Source of the DNA: Saccharothrix espanaensis DSM 44229
Lineage (GTDB): Bacteria; Actinomycetota; Actinomycetes; Mycobacteriales; Pseudonocardiaceae
DNA length: 64,000 bases
Direction of reading: 5' to 3'
Assembly: GCF_000328705.1 (NCBI RefSeq)
Contig: NC_019673.1
Location: 6,324,001 to 6,388,000 of the forward strand
Part shown: piece by piece, positions 22,249-29,817 of the stretch
Layout: each line of letters starts with the position of its first letter
Position numbering within the stretch: the first letter of the stretch is position 1
The notes under the pieces: model-generated
What the model was told of the DNA's origin: nothing
Databases searched by the model: none
What the model saw: the letters and a program-made list of their open reading frames with translations, nothing else
Position numbers and translations under genes: made by a program

Positions 22249-23112
22249 TCACTCCCCTTCCGCCACGAGAAAGTCGACGATCTCCGCCGCCACGTCCACC
22301 CGGTCGCCGAGCGCCGCCTGGAGGCCGGCGAACTCCACCCGGTCGTTGACCTCCAGCACGTGCAGCCCGCCGGCGCCGTCCTCCACGAGGTCCACCCCGG
22401 CGAGGACGGCACCGACCGCCGCCGCCGCCGCGAGGGCCAGCGCACCCAGCTCCGCAGTCACCTCGCAGGGCTCGCTGCGCGCGCCCAGCGCCACGTTCGC
22501 CCGCCAGCCCGCGCCGAGCCGGTGGCTCGCGCCGAGCACCCGTCCGCCGAGCACCAGCGCGCGGATGTCCCGACCAGGACCGGTCACGAACTGCTGCGCG
22601 TACACCAGGTGCGACTGCGGTCCGGGCAGCGCGGCCACGTACTCCAGCACGGCGGCGGCCGTCGCGGCGTCCGGCAGGAGGGTCACCAGCCGGCCCCACG
22701 AGCCGACCAGCGGCTTGACCACCGCCGGGTAGCCGAGGCCGGCGAGCGCGGGCAGCGCCGCCTGCGGGCTCAGGGCCAGCACCGCGCGCGGGGTCGGCAC
22801 CCCGGCGGCGCGCAGGGCCAGCGTGGTCCGCCACTTGTCCCCGCACAGCCGGGTGGCCGCGGCCGGGTTCAGCACCCTGGTGCCGGCCTCCTCCAGGGTG
22901 AGCGCGGCGTGCGCCGCCCGGTGGTAGCCGATCTCCCGGTTGAGGACCACCCGCCACGGGGTGGCCGGCACGCCGGTGTCGTGGCTGAGCGCGCGGGTGT
23001 CCACGTGCGTCCACGGCACGCCGCGCCGATCCAGCGCCGTCATGATCCGCTTCTCCTCGGTGCGCACCCGGGAGGCGAGCACCACGACCGGGGAGTCCGC
23101 ACGGCCGCTCAC
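22249..23112 (-). CDS. lysX: LysX-type ATP-grasp ligase loading glutamate onto the carrier protein
   Basis: 287 aa, ATP-grasp fold of the LysX/RimK group: VVKPLVGSWGRLVTLL, CGDKWRT, QQFVTGPGRDIRALV and a late metal-binding EVNDRVEF. It forms the amide between the C-terminal Glu of the LysW homologue and the alpha-amino group of the incoming amino acid, protecting that amine. GTG start at 23112 overlaps the lysW stop (GTGA). The order lysW-lysX-lysY matches amino-group-carrier operons. Confidence 0.92.
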   Translation of the reverse strand: MSGRADSPVVVLASRVRTEEKRIMTALDRRGVPWTHVDTRALSHDTGVPATPWRVVLNREIGYHRAAHAALTLEEAGTRVLNPAAATRLCGDKWRTTLALRAAGVPTPRAVLALSPQAALPALAGLGYPAVVKPLVGSWGRLVTLLPDAATAAAVLEYVAALPGPQSHLVYAQQFVTGPGRDIRALVLGGRVLGASHRLGAGWRANVALGARSEPCEVTAELGALALAAAAAVGAVLAGVDLVEDGAGGLHVLEVNDRVEFAGLQAALGDRVDVAAEIVDFLVAEGE

Positions 23113-23273
23113 TCGCCCCAGTCCTCCTCGACCTCCGGGGCCAGCGCGAGCAGCGGCGGGTCGACGCCCACCACCTCCAGCTCGCTGCGGCAGTCCCCGC
23201 ACTCGACGATCTCGTTGAGCCGCGGAATCTCGGCCACCACCACCGACGCGTCGCAACTCGGGCAGATGATCAC
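23109..23273 (-). CDS. lysW: LysW-like amino-group carrier protein
   Basis: 54 aa, with a zinc-finger pair Cys4/Cys7 and Cys25/Cys28 (VIICPSC and VECGDC), an acidic body, and the diagnostic end EVEEDWGE, whose last Glu carries the substrate. GTG start at 23273 is preceded by GGAGGA at good spacing; the stop overlaps the ligase start. The substrate stays tethered through activation, reduction, C2 transfer and transamination. Together with the transketolase genes, this carrier marks a secondary-metabolite pathway rather than primary lysine or arginine synthesis. Confidence 0.95.
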   Translation of the reverse strand: MIICPSCDASVVVAEIPRLNEIVECGDCRSELEVVGVDPPLLALAPEVEEDWGE

Positions 23274-23285
23274 AGGCTCCTCCAG

Positions 23286-24218
23286 TCAGCGATGTCCACG
23301 GCCGGCCGCCGCGATGCCCGCCGCCGTCACGCCGGCGGCGTCCAGCAGTTCCTCCTGGGTGCCGACGGTGGCCACGAACTCATCGGGCAGTCCCAAGCGC
23401 AGGACCCGCCTGGGCCCGTGGTCGCTCAGCGCCTCGGCGACGGCCGACCCCAGGCCGCCGGTGCGCCAGTGCTCCTCGATGGTCACCACCAGCCGCGCGT
23501 CCCGCGTCTGCGCCAAGAGCCCAGCCGCGTCCAGCGGCTTGACGGTGTGCACGTGCAGCACGCCGGCCGCCAGACCGTCGGCGGCCAGCAGGTCGGCCGC
23601 GTCGAGCGCGCGCAGCACAGGCAGCGGACCGGTCGCCACCAACACCACGGCCGTGCCCGCGCGGAGTCGTTGCAGCCTGCCCAGTTCCGGCGCGGGCACG
23701 TCGGCCGGGAGTTCGGGGGTGGCCTTGCGGCCCAGCCGCAGGTACACCGGTCCGGGCACCCCGGCCAACTGGTCGAGCAGCGCGGTGGTCGAACCCGGCC
23801 CGCCGGGCACCACGACGGTCATGTTGGGCAAGGTCCGCATGACCGCCAAGTCCTCCAGGGACTGGTGGGTCGGACCGAGGTGGCCGGAGGCGACCCCGCC
23901 GTGGGTGGCCACGATGCGCACCGGCAGGTTGTTGTAGGCGATGTCGATCTTCACCGCCTCCAGCGCCCGCGTGGCGGCGAAGGTGGCCATGGTGTTGACG
24001 AACGGCACCCAGCCGGTCGCCGCCAGCCCCGCCGCCACGCCCATCAGGTTGTGCTCGGCGATGCCCAGGTTGAGGTAGCGGTCGGACGCGGGGCCGAAGT
24101 CGACGCCGCTGAACAGTCCGCTGTCGGTGTCCAGGCACACCAGCCTGGGGTCGGCGGCCATCATCCCGACCAGGTGGTCCCGGTAGGCGGCACGGGTCGT
24201 GGGGGTGTCGGTGCTCAC
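23286..24218 (-). CDS. Transketolase C-terminal subunit (pyrimidine-binding and C-terminal domains)
   Basis: 310 aa, equivalent to the second half of transketolase: GIAEHNLMGVAAGLA carries the Glu that activates thiamine diphosphate, followed by VPFVNTMATFA and HGGVASGHLGPTHQS. It pairs with the N-terminal subunit encoded upstream, overlapping by GTGA. In vazabitide/azinomycin-type pathways the heteromer moves a two-carbon ketol onto the carrier-bound glutamate semialdehyde, giving a C7 skeleton. Confidence 0.93.
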   Translation of the reverse strand: MSTDTPTTRAAYRDHLVGMMAADPRLVCLDTDSGLFSGVDFGPASDRYLNLGIAEHNLMGVAAGLAATGWVPFVNTMATFAATRALEAVKIDIAYNNLPVRIVATHGGVASGHLGPTHQSLEDLAVMRTLPNMTVVVPGGPGSTTALLDQLAGVPGPVYLRLGRKATPELPADVPAPELGRLQRLRAGTAVVLVATGPLPVLRALDAADLLAADGLAAGVLHVHTVKPLDAAGLLAQTRDARLVVTIEEHWRTGGLGSAVAEALSDHGPRRVLRLGLPDEFVATVGTQEELLDAAGVTAAGIAAAGRGHR

Positions 24219-25051
24219 CGGTCACCGTCCGGGTGCTCGTCGAGCGCCGCTCGTGCCTTGGCCGCCATCCGCGCGGAGAGCAGGGCGTAGTGGCTGCCGA
24301 CCCGGCCCGCCGCGAACGGCAGGCCGTTCCCCTTGACCGTGCGCGCGATCAGCGCGCTGGGCCGGCCCGGTTCCCACGGCGCGCTGCCCAGTGCCGCGCG
24401 CAGCGCGTCCCGGTCGTGGCCGTCGACCTCGCGCACCGCCCAGCCGAAAGCGCGCCACTTGTCCGCCAGCGGTTCCAGCCCGGTGATGTGCTCGGTGCGG
24501 CCGGTGAGTTGCAGCCCGTTGCGGTCCACCACGGCGACCAGGTTGTCCGCGCGCTGCGCCGCCGCGCCGAGGGCGGCCTCCCAGCAGGCCCCCTCCTGGA
24601 GTTCGCCGTCGCCGAGCAGCACGAAGCTGCGCCGGTCCGCGCGGGCCAGCCGAGCGGACAGCGCGAAGCCCAGGCCCAGCGCCAGACCGTGCCCGAGCGA
24701 GCCGGTGGGCAGTTCGACACCGGGCACCGCCCGCACCGGGTGGCCCATCAGCCTTCCCGACGACGTGCCGTAGCCCGCCAGCTCGGCCACCGGGAAGAAC
24801 CCGCGCTCGGCCAGGGTCGCGTACAGCGCGATGGCGGCGTGCCCCTTGCTGAGCAGGAAGTGGTCCCGGTCCGGCGCGGCGAAGTCGGTCGGGTCCACGC
24901 GCAGCACGCCGAAGTACAACGCCACCAGGATATCCACTGAGGACAGTGAGCCGCCCAGGTGCCCGCCCTCGGGTCCGGCGCACATGTCCACGACGTGCCG
25001 CCGGACGCGGTGCGCGACCTCCGCGGTGGTCTCGTGCAGGTCCAGGAGCAT
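24215..25051 (-). CDS. Transketolase N-terminal subunit (thiamine diphosphate-binding)
   Basis: 278 aa, first half of a split transketolase. The thiamine-diphosphate motif runs from GDGELQEG to VVDRNG; HFLLSKGHA, HPVRAVPGVELPTGSLGHG and KGNGLPF are also typical. ATG at 25051 (reading MLLDLHETTAEVA) follows the aminotransferase stop by two bases, with AAGGTGG as a likely ribosome site. It needs the adjacent C-terminal subunit for activity. Confidence 0.93.
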   Translation of the reverse strand: MLLDLHETTAEVAHRVRRHVVDMCAGPEGGHLGGSLSSVDILVALYFGVLRVDPTDFAAPDRDHFLLSKGHAAIALYATLAERGFFPVAELAGYGTSSGRLMGHPVRAVPGVELPTGSLGHGLALGLGFALSARLARADRRSFVLLGDGELQEGACWEAALGAAAQRADNLVAVVDRNGLQLTGRTEHITGLEPLADKWRAFGWAVREVDGHDRDALRAALGSAPWEPGRPSALIARTVKGNGLPFAAGRVGSHYALLSARMAAKARAALDEHPDGDR

Positions 25052-25053
25052 GA

Positions 25054-26355
25054 TCAGGCCACCTTCGCCATGCGCGCCACCAGGTCCAGCCGACGCCACA
25101 CCTTCTCGAACCCGTCGGCGTAGCGCGCCAGCGCGGGCCCGGCCTCCGGGTGCAGGTGCCGCTTCTGCAAGGTGAGGGTGCCTGCCACGACCGACTCGGC
25201 GACCGGGACGGGGGCCGAGGGTTCGGGTGCGGCGCCCGACCAGGGCCGGCCCCGGCCGAAGCCCACGCGGTCGGTGAACACCCGTTGCCGGGGCAGCGTC
25301 AGCACCTGGTAGCGGGAGACCGGTACGCCCTCGGCGCGCAGCAGCCGGTGCAGCGCGCGGCGGAGCGACTCCGGGGTGACCCCGTCGACGCCCATGGCCT
25401 CGGCGTCGAAGCGGAACCGCAGGATGTGCCAGGCGTGCTTGCTGTCCGGGGCGATCGTCGGCACCAGCAAGCCGGGCAGCTCGGCCAGCCGCGCCAGGAA
25501 CGCGGTCACGTTGCGCTGCCGGGCCCGTTCGTACTCCGCGAACCGGTCCAGTTGGGACAGCGCGAACGCCGCCTGCACCGCGTTCATCTTGTGGTTCCAG
25601 CCCAACAGGTGCGCCACGTAGTCCCGGTCCCGACCGGGTTCGATGACCTCGCCGAACTGCCGGGCCATCCGCGCCCGCCCGGCGGCGTCCGCGTCGGCGA
25701 GGGTGAGCAGACCACCTTCACCACAGGTGGGCAGGTTCTTGGTGACCTGGAGGCTGAACGCCGCCGCGTCGCCGAGCGAGCCGACCGGGCGGCCCCGCCA
25801 CCGCGCGCCGTGCGCTTGCGCGGCGTCCTCGACCACGGCGAGGCCGTGCCGCCGGGCCAGCGCGCCGATCGCGTCCATGTCGGCGGGCGCGCCGTGCAGG
25901 TGCACCGGCATGATCGCGGCGGTGCGCGGGGTGATCAGCGCCGCCGCCGACTCCGCGTCGAGGGTGAAGTCGACCGGGTCGATGTCGGCGAAGACCGGCA
26001 CCGCCATCTGGTGCAGCGGGGCCAGGCCGCTGGCGATGAAGCTCAGCGCGGGCACGACGACCTCGTCACCCGGCCCGATCCCCAGTGCGGCGAAGGCGAG
26101 GGCCAGCGCGGTGGTGCCGTTGGAGGTGGCCACGCAGTGCTCCGCACCGCACAACGCCGCCCAGCGCTGCTCCAGCGCGCTCACCGCCGTCTCACCGTCC
26201 ACGTTGGACACCATCGCGTCGCCGCCGAGCACGGCCAGCACGGCCGCCCGGTCCGCCTCGGTGACCACCGGCCACGGCAGCGAGCGCAGCTCCCTGGGCA
26301 CCGCCGCGCTGCCGCCGAACGCGGCCAGCCGGGTCTCCCCCTCGTCCACCCTCAT
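25054..26355 (-). CDS. DegT/DnrJ/EryC1/StrS-family PLP aminotransferase
   Basis: 433 aa. SNGTTALALAFAALGIGPGDEVVVP at the start of the large domain, VEDAAQAHGA with the pyridine-binding Asp, and the PLP lysine in FSLQVTKNLPTCGEGG. These enzymes are best known on keto-sugars, and a hydroxymethyl ketone made by transketolase is chemically alike. It should aminate C6 of the C7 intermediate to the 2,6-diamino acid. ATG at 26355 overlaps the P450 stop (ATGA). Confidence 0.92.
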   Translation of the reverse strand: MRVDEGETRLAAFGGSAAVPRELRSLPWPVVTEADRAAVLAVLGGDAMVSNVDGETAVSALEQRWAALCGAEHCVATSNGTTALALAFAALGIGPGDEVVVPALSFIASGLAPLHQMAVPVFADIDPVDFTLDAESAAALITPRTAAIMPVHLHGAPADMDAIGALARRHGLAVVEDAAQAHGARWRGRPVGSLGDAAAFSLQVTKNLPTCGEGGLLTLADADAAGRARMARQFGEVIEPGRDRDYVAHLLGWNHKMNAVQAAFALSQLDRFAEYERARQRNVTAFLARLAELPGLLVPTIAPDSKHAWHILRFRFDAEAMGVDGVTPESLRRALHRLLRAEGVPVSRYQVLTLPRQRVFTDRVGFGRGRPWSGAAPEPSAPVPVAESVVAGTLTLQKRHLHPEAGPALARYADGFEKVWRRLDLVARMAKVA

Positions 26356-27602
26356 GCGCCCGCCCTGTGCAGCACCAGCGGCAAGCTGGTGAGTCCGTTG
26401 AGGAAGTTGGAGCCCAAGCGCCGGACCTCGCCCGCCGGCTCGAACCGCTCGACCGCGTCCAGCAGCTCCTCCACCAGCAGTTGCAGCCCGACGCGCGCGG
26501 CGGACAGGCCGATGCAGCGGTGCGGGCCGTGCCCGAACGCGATGTGCGGGTTGGGCTTGCGGCCCGGGTCGAACGTGTAGGGGTCGGGGAAGGTCCGTTC
26601 GTCCCGGTTCGCCGAGCCCAGCCAGGCCGCGACCAGACCGCCCTCGGGTATCGTCGCAGCACCGAGCCGGACCTCGGTGGTGGTGCGGCGCAGCAGGTGG
26701 TTGACCGGGCTACCCCAGCGCAGCGCCTCCTCCACGACACCGCCGACCAAGCTGCGGTCGGCGCGGATCCGCTGCCACAGCACGGGTTCCTGCGACAGGA
26801 GCAGCGCGAGGTGCCCGGCTGCCTGCGGGATGGTCGGGTTGGCGCCCATGATGAACGCGTAGCAGTTGACCAGCACGTCGTCGTCGGTGAGGGGACCCCC
26901 GTCCACCTCGGTGCCCAGGAGCGCGGAGACCAGGTCCTCGCCCGGGTCGGCCCGGCGCTCCTCCACCAGCGCGGAGAACAGCGAGAACAGGAACACGTGC
27001 GCCTGCAACAGGGTTTCCGCCACCTCGCCGGCGTGGTAGGCGGGGTCCTCCGGTGCCATGCCGGCCACCGTCCAGTGGGCCGCCTCCTCCCACTGGCCGG
27101 CCGGGATGCCCATCAGCTCGCCCGCGACCAGCATCGGCAGCCGCGAGACCAGCTCCGCGAAGTCCGACTCGCGCCGGTCGACGGCGTCGGCGACCAGCCG
27201 CCGGATCCGGCCCCGGATGTCGTCCTCGTGCTCCCGCATGACCTTCATGGACATGCTGCGGACCGCGCCCGCGCGCAACCGACCGTGCCGGGGCGGGTCC
27301 ATCAGGTGGATGGCGCGGCCCTTGGCGCTGTCGCCGTGCAGCACGCTGAGCATCGTGCTGTGCTCGGAGCTGAAGCGCTCGGTGTCGCCGAGCACGGCCA
27401 CCACGTCGGCGTAGCGGGTCACCGACCAGAACGGGGTGCCGTCCGGTGCCGTTTGTCGCCACACCGGCGCCTCGTCGCGCAGGGCGCGCCAGGCCGCGTG
27501 CGGATCGCCGGTGCGGTACAGCTCGACGTCGTACAGGTCGATCTCGGCCAGTGCGGTGGGACTGGGGCCGGTGGTGGGCACGACTACCGCCTCCTCGTTC
27601 AT
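26352..27602 (-). CDS. Cytochrome P450 with atypical I-helix
   Basis: 416 aa from ATG 27602, which overlaps the preceding stop. Haem loop FGHGPHRCIG with the Cys ligand, and an ExxR pair in EEALRW. The oxygen-activating helix reads FIMGANPTIPQAA, where most P450s have AGxDTT or AGxETT, so the acid-alcohol pair is replaced by Asn-Pro. It lies between the flavoproteins and the aminotransferase. Likely role: oxidation of the azabicycle or an adjacent residue, perhaps on a carrier protein. Confidence 0.93.
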   Translation of the reverse strand: MNEEAVVVPTTGPSPTALAEIDLYDVELYRTGDPHAAWRALRDEAPVWRQTAPDGTPFWSVTRYADVVAVLGDTERFSSEHSTMLSVLHGDSAKGRAIHLMDPPRHGRLRAGAVRSMSMKVMREHEDDIRGRIRRLVADAVDRRESDFAELVSRLPMLVAGELMGIPAGQWEEAAHWTVAGMAPEDPAYHAGEVAETLLQAHVFLFSLFSALVEERRADPGEDLVSALLGTEVDGGPLTDDDVLVNCYAFIMGANPTIPQAAGHLALLLSQEPVLWQRIRADRSLVGGVVEEALRWGSPVNHLLRRTTTEVRLGAATIPEGGLVAAWLGSANRDERTFPDPYTFDPGRKPNPHIAFGHGPHRCIGLSAARVGLQLLVEELLDAVERFEPAGEVRRLGSNFLNGLTSLPLVLHRAGA

Positions 27603-28678
27603 GGGGCCGGGACCCGCACTCGGACCGCGGCGAGCCTGCGCCGCCCGGCTTCCCGCCACAGCACGGACACCGCGCCGAGCGCACGCACCGCCGCCGGCAG
27701 CAGCAGGTAGTGCGCGTGCACCGGTTCGCCCAGGCTCATGCCCCGGGCTCCGTGGATCTGCAACGCGGTGCGGACGACGCGGGTGGCGGTTTCGGCGGCC
27801 AGGGCCAGTGCCTCCACCGCCAAGTCGGAGAAGGGTTCGTCCGCGTCCGCGTGCCAGGCGGCTTCCAGCAGGGCCAGCCGGGTCGCACCGAGCGCGATTC
27901 GCTGCCGGGCCAACGGGAAGGCCACGGCTTGGCGCGTCACGATCGGTGCGCCGAACTGCTGTCGGGACCCGGCGTGCCGCACCGCGAGGTCCTGCGCGCC
28001 CAGGGCCAGACCGTACAGGTAGGCCCCGGCGCGGACGCGGGCCCGGCCGAGCACCCCGTCCGGGTCGGGCGACGGGGTGCCGTCGCCGAGGTCGCCGATC
28101 TGCTCCGCCTCGGCCGCGACCAGCCCGGTCAGCTCCACCAGCCGCCCACCCGGTGCGGGGCGGGTCCGGTCGCGCACGCGGTCCTCCGGCAGGAGTACCA
28201 GCCGGACGCCCGCGCCCGTCCGCTGCGGTACGAGCAGGTGCGCGCCGGGAATCCAGTTACCCGGTAAGGAGACCGTGCCGGACAAGCGCAGCGCGCCGCC
28301 ATCCGGGACGGCGTGCAGCGACCGCTCGGCGGGCGCGCCGAGCAGGTCGAACCCGGCCAGGTGCACCGCCGTGTCCCCGGCGGCGAGCGCGGTGGCCGCC
28401 TCCGCTGCCTCCGCCGTGCCTGACGACGCCATCGCGTCCAACGCCATCGACGGTCCACTGTGGACGTCCGGCAGGGCGCGCCGGCCCAGCTCCGAGCAGA
28501 CCACGACCCCGCAGGCCAGGCCGAGGTCGAAGCCACCCGCGCCGACCGGCGCCTCGAAGGCGGGCGCCTCGATCCCGCGCAGGGCCGCACGCGCCTCGGC
28601 CGCGTCCTCGGCCGCGGCCAGCCGGGCGCGCACGGTTCCGGCCAGGCGCCGGAACAGCGGATCGGGTGTCAGGTCCAT
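27599..28678 (-). CDS. Acyl-CoA dehydrogenase-like flavoprotein, first of a pair (short form)
   Basis: 359 aa. Matches the C-terminal helical half of acyl-CoA dehydrogenases best: RQQFGAPIVTRQAVAF and QIHGARGMSLGEPVHAHY. The N-terminal and middle domains are poorly conserved, and the usual GGTSE C-terminus is missing. The start (ATG 28678 or the GTG just before it) overlaps the stop of the partner gene. Such unequal tandem pairs often form heteromeric alpha2beta2 dehydrogenases. Desaturation of a CoA- or carrier-bound acyl or aminoacyl group is a reasonable guess. Confidence 0.8.
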   Translation of the reverse strand: MDLTPDPLFRRLAGTVRARLAAAEDAAEARAALRGIEAPAFEAPVGAGGFDLGLACGVVVCSELGRRALPDVHSGPSMALDAMASSGTAEAAEAATALAAGDTAVHLAGFDLLGAPAERSLHAVPDGGALRLSGTVSLPGNWIPGAHLLVPQRTGAGVRLVLLPEDRVRDRTRPAPGGRLVELTGLVAAEAEQIGDLGDGTPSPDPDGVLGRARVRAGAYLYGLALGAQDLAVRHAGSRQQFGAPIVTRQAVAFPLARQRIALGATRLALLEAAWHADADEPFSDLAVEALALAAETATRVVRTALQIHGARGMSLGEPVHAHYLLLPAAVRALGAVSVLWREAGRRRLAAVRVRVPAP

Positions 28679-29817
28679 CACTGCCCCCCGTCGTGGTGTT
28701 CACGGTCGAAACTGGCGCTGGCGATGAGTTCCAGCAGGACCTCGGAGGTCCCGGCGGACAGCGTGAGGCCGGGTGCCTCCCGGTAGCCGGAGTCCAGCAC
28801 CGCCGCCGAACTCCCGGCGGGCACTCGGCCCTGGCTCAACGCCGCCCACACGGCGACCTCTTGCGCTGTCTCGCTGGTGCGGTACTTCGCCATCGCGGCG
28901 GCGGTCGGGTCGACCACGTCCCGGTCGAGGCCCGCGACGACCTCCCAGGCCAGCAGCCGGCCGGTCCGCACGGCCGCACCGTGCCTGCCGATCTGTTCGA
29001 GCAGGGCCTCGTCGACATCATCGGCGTCCAGTTCGGACAGTGCGGCGCGATACCACCGGTCTGCCTTGAGCGAGTAGTCCAGCCCGGTCCGCTCGATGGC
29101 CAGGCACCGGGTCAGCAGCGGCCAGCCGTCACCCTCCGCGCCCACCAGGTCCTCCCGTCCGACCCGCACGCGGTCCAGCTCCACCCGGTCGAACTGCTCG
29201 TCGGCCAGGCTGGCGATCGTGCCCCGGTGCACGCCGTCCGCGTGCAGGTCCACCAGCACCAAGCTGATTCCCTCGTACTTGCTCCCGCTTGCACCCGTGC
29301 GCACGGCGCACAACGCGAGATCGCTGAGCCCGCTCTTGAGCCCGTACACCTTGGTGCCGGAGACCAGGTAGTCGTCGCCGTCGCGCACGGCCGCGGCGCG
29401 CAGCGCGGCCAGGTCGGAGCCGACCTCGGGCTCCGTGTAGAGCACGGTTGCGAACCGCTGCCCGGCGGCCAGCGCGGGCAGGTGCGTGGCACGCTGCTCC
29501 GCCGAACCCGCTTGGAGCAGGAACAGGCCGACGATCTGCACGCTGAGCACGTGCAGCATGTCCGGCACGCCACCGTGCCCCAGCTCCTCGGCCACCGCGG
29601 CGGCGTCGGCGTGCCGCAGCCCCCTGCCGCCGTACTCCACCGGCCAGTTCACCGCGAGCAGGCCCCGACGGCCCAGCTCCCGGTACAGCGGCCGGACGTC
29701 GGGTTCGGGCCCGTCGTCGGCCAGGGCCGCGACCAGGGCGTGCACCTCGGGTTCGGCCAGCACCGCGCGCACCTCGGCGCGCAGCGCGCGTTCGGACTCG
29801 GAATCGCCGAAGTTCAC
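28678..29817 (-). CDS. Acyl-CoA dehydrogenase-like flavoprotein, second of a pair (full form)
   Basis: 379 aa with the ordinary layout: helical N-terminus with WPVEYGGRG, FAD/substrate segment YTEPEVGSDLAALR, VSGTKVYGLKSG, and C-terminal LSAGTSEVLLELIA. GTG start at 29817 overlaps the NRPS stop (GTGA). It probably works with the shorter dehydrogenase encoded next. Similar flavoproteins in NRPS/PKS clusters introduce a double bond into tethered acyl chains; the substrate is unknown. Confidence 0.85.
   Translation of the reverse strand: MNFGDSESERALRAEVRAVLAEPEVHALVAALADDGPEPDVRPLYRELGRRGLLAVNWPVEYGGRGLRHADAAAVAEELGHGGVPDMLHVLSVQIVGLFLLQAGSAEQRATHLPALAAGQRFATVLYTEPEVGSDLAALRAAAVRDGDDYLVSGTKVYGLKSGLSDLALCAVRTGASGSKYEGISLVLVDLHADGVHRGTIASLADEQFDRVELDRVRVGREDLVGAEGDGWPLLTRCLAIERTGLDYSLKADRWYRAALSELDADDVDEALLEQIGRHGAAVRTGRLLAWEVVAGLDRDVVDPTAAAMAKYRTSETAQEVAVWAALSQGRVPAGSSAAVLDSGYREAPGLTLSAGTSEVLLELIASASFDREHHDGGQ

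Noticed and set aside
19311..23273. Primary LysW-dependent lysine or arginine biosynthesis
   Set aside because: Coupled to split transketolase, P450, dehydrogenases and an NRPS; an actinomycete would use the diaminopimelate and acetylated-arginine routes for primary metabolism.
24215..25099. Longer start for the transketolase N-terminal subunit at 25099
   Set aside because: It would overlap the aminotransferase gene by 46 bases and adds a Gly-rich lead with no homology; ATG at 25051 fits the family start.
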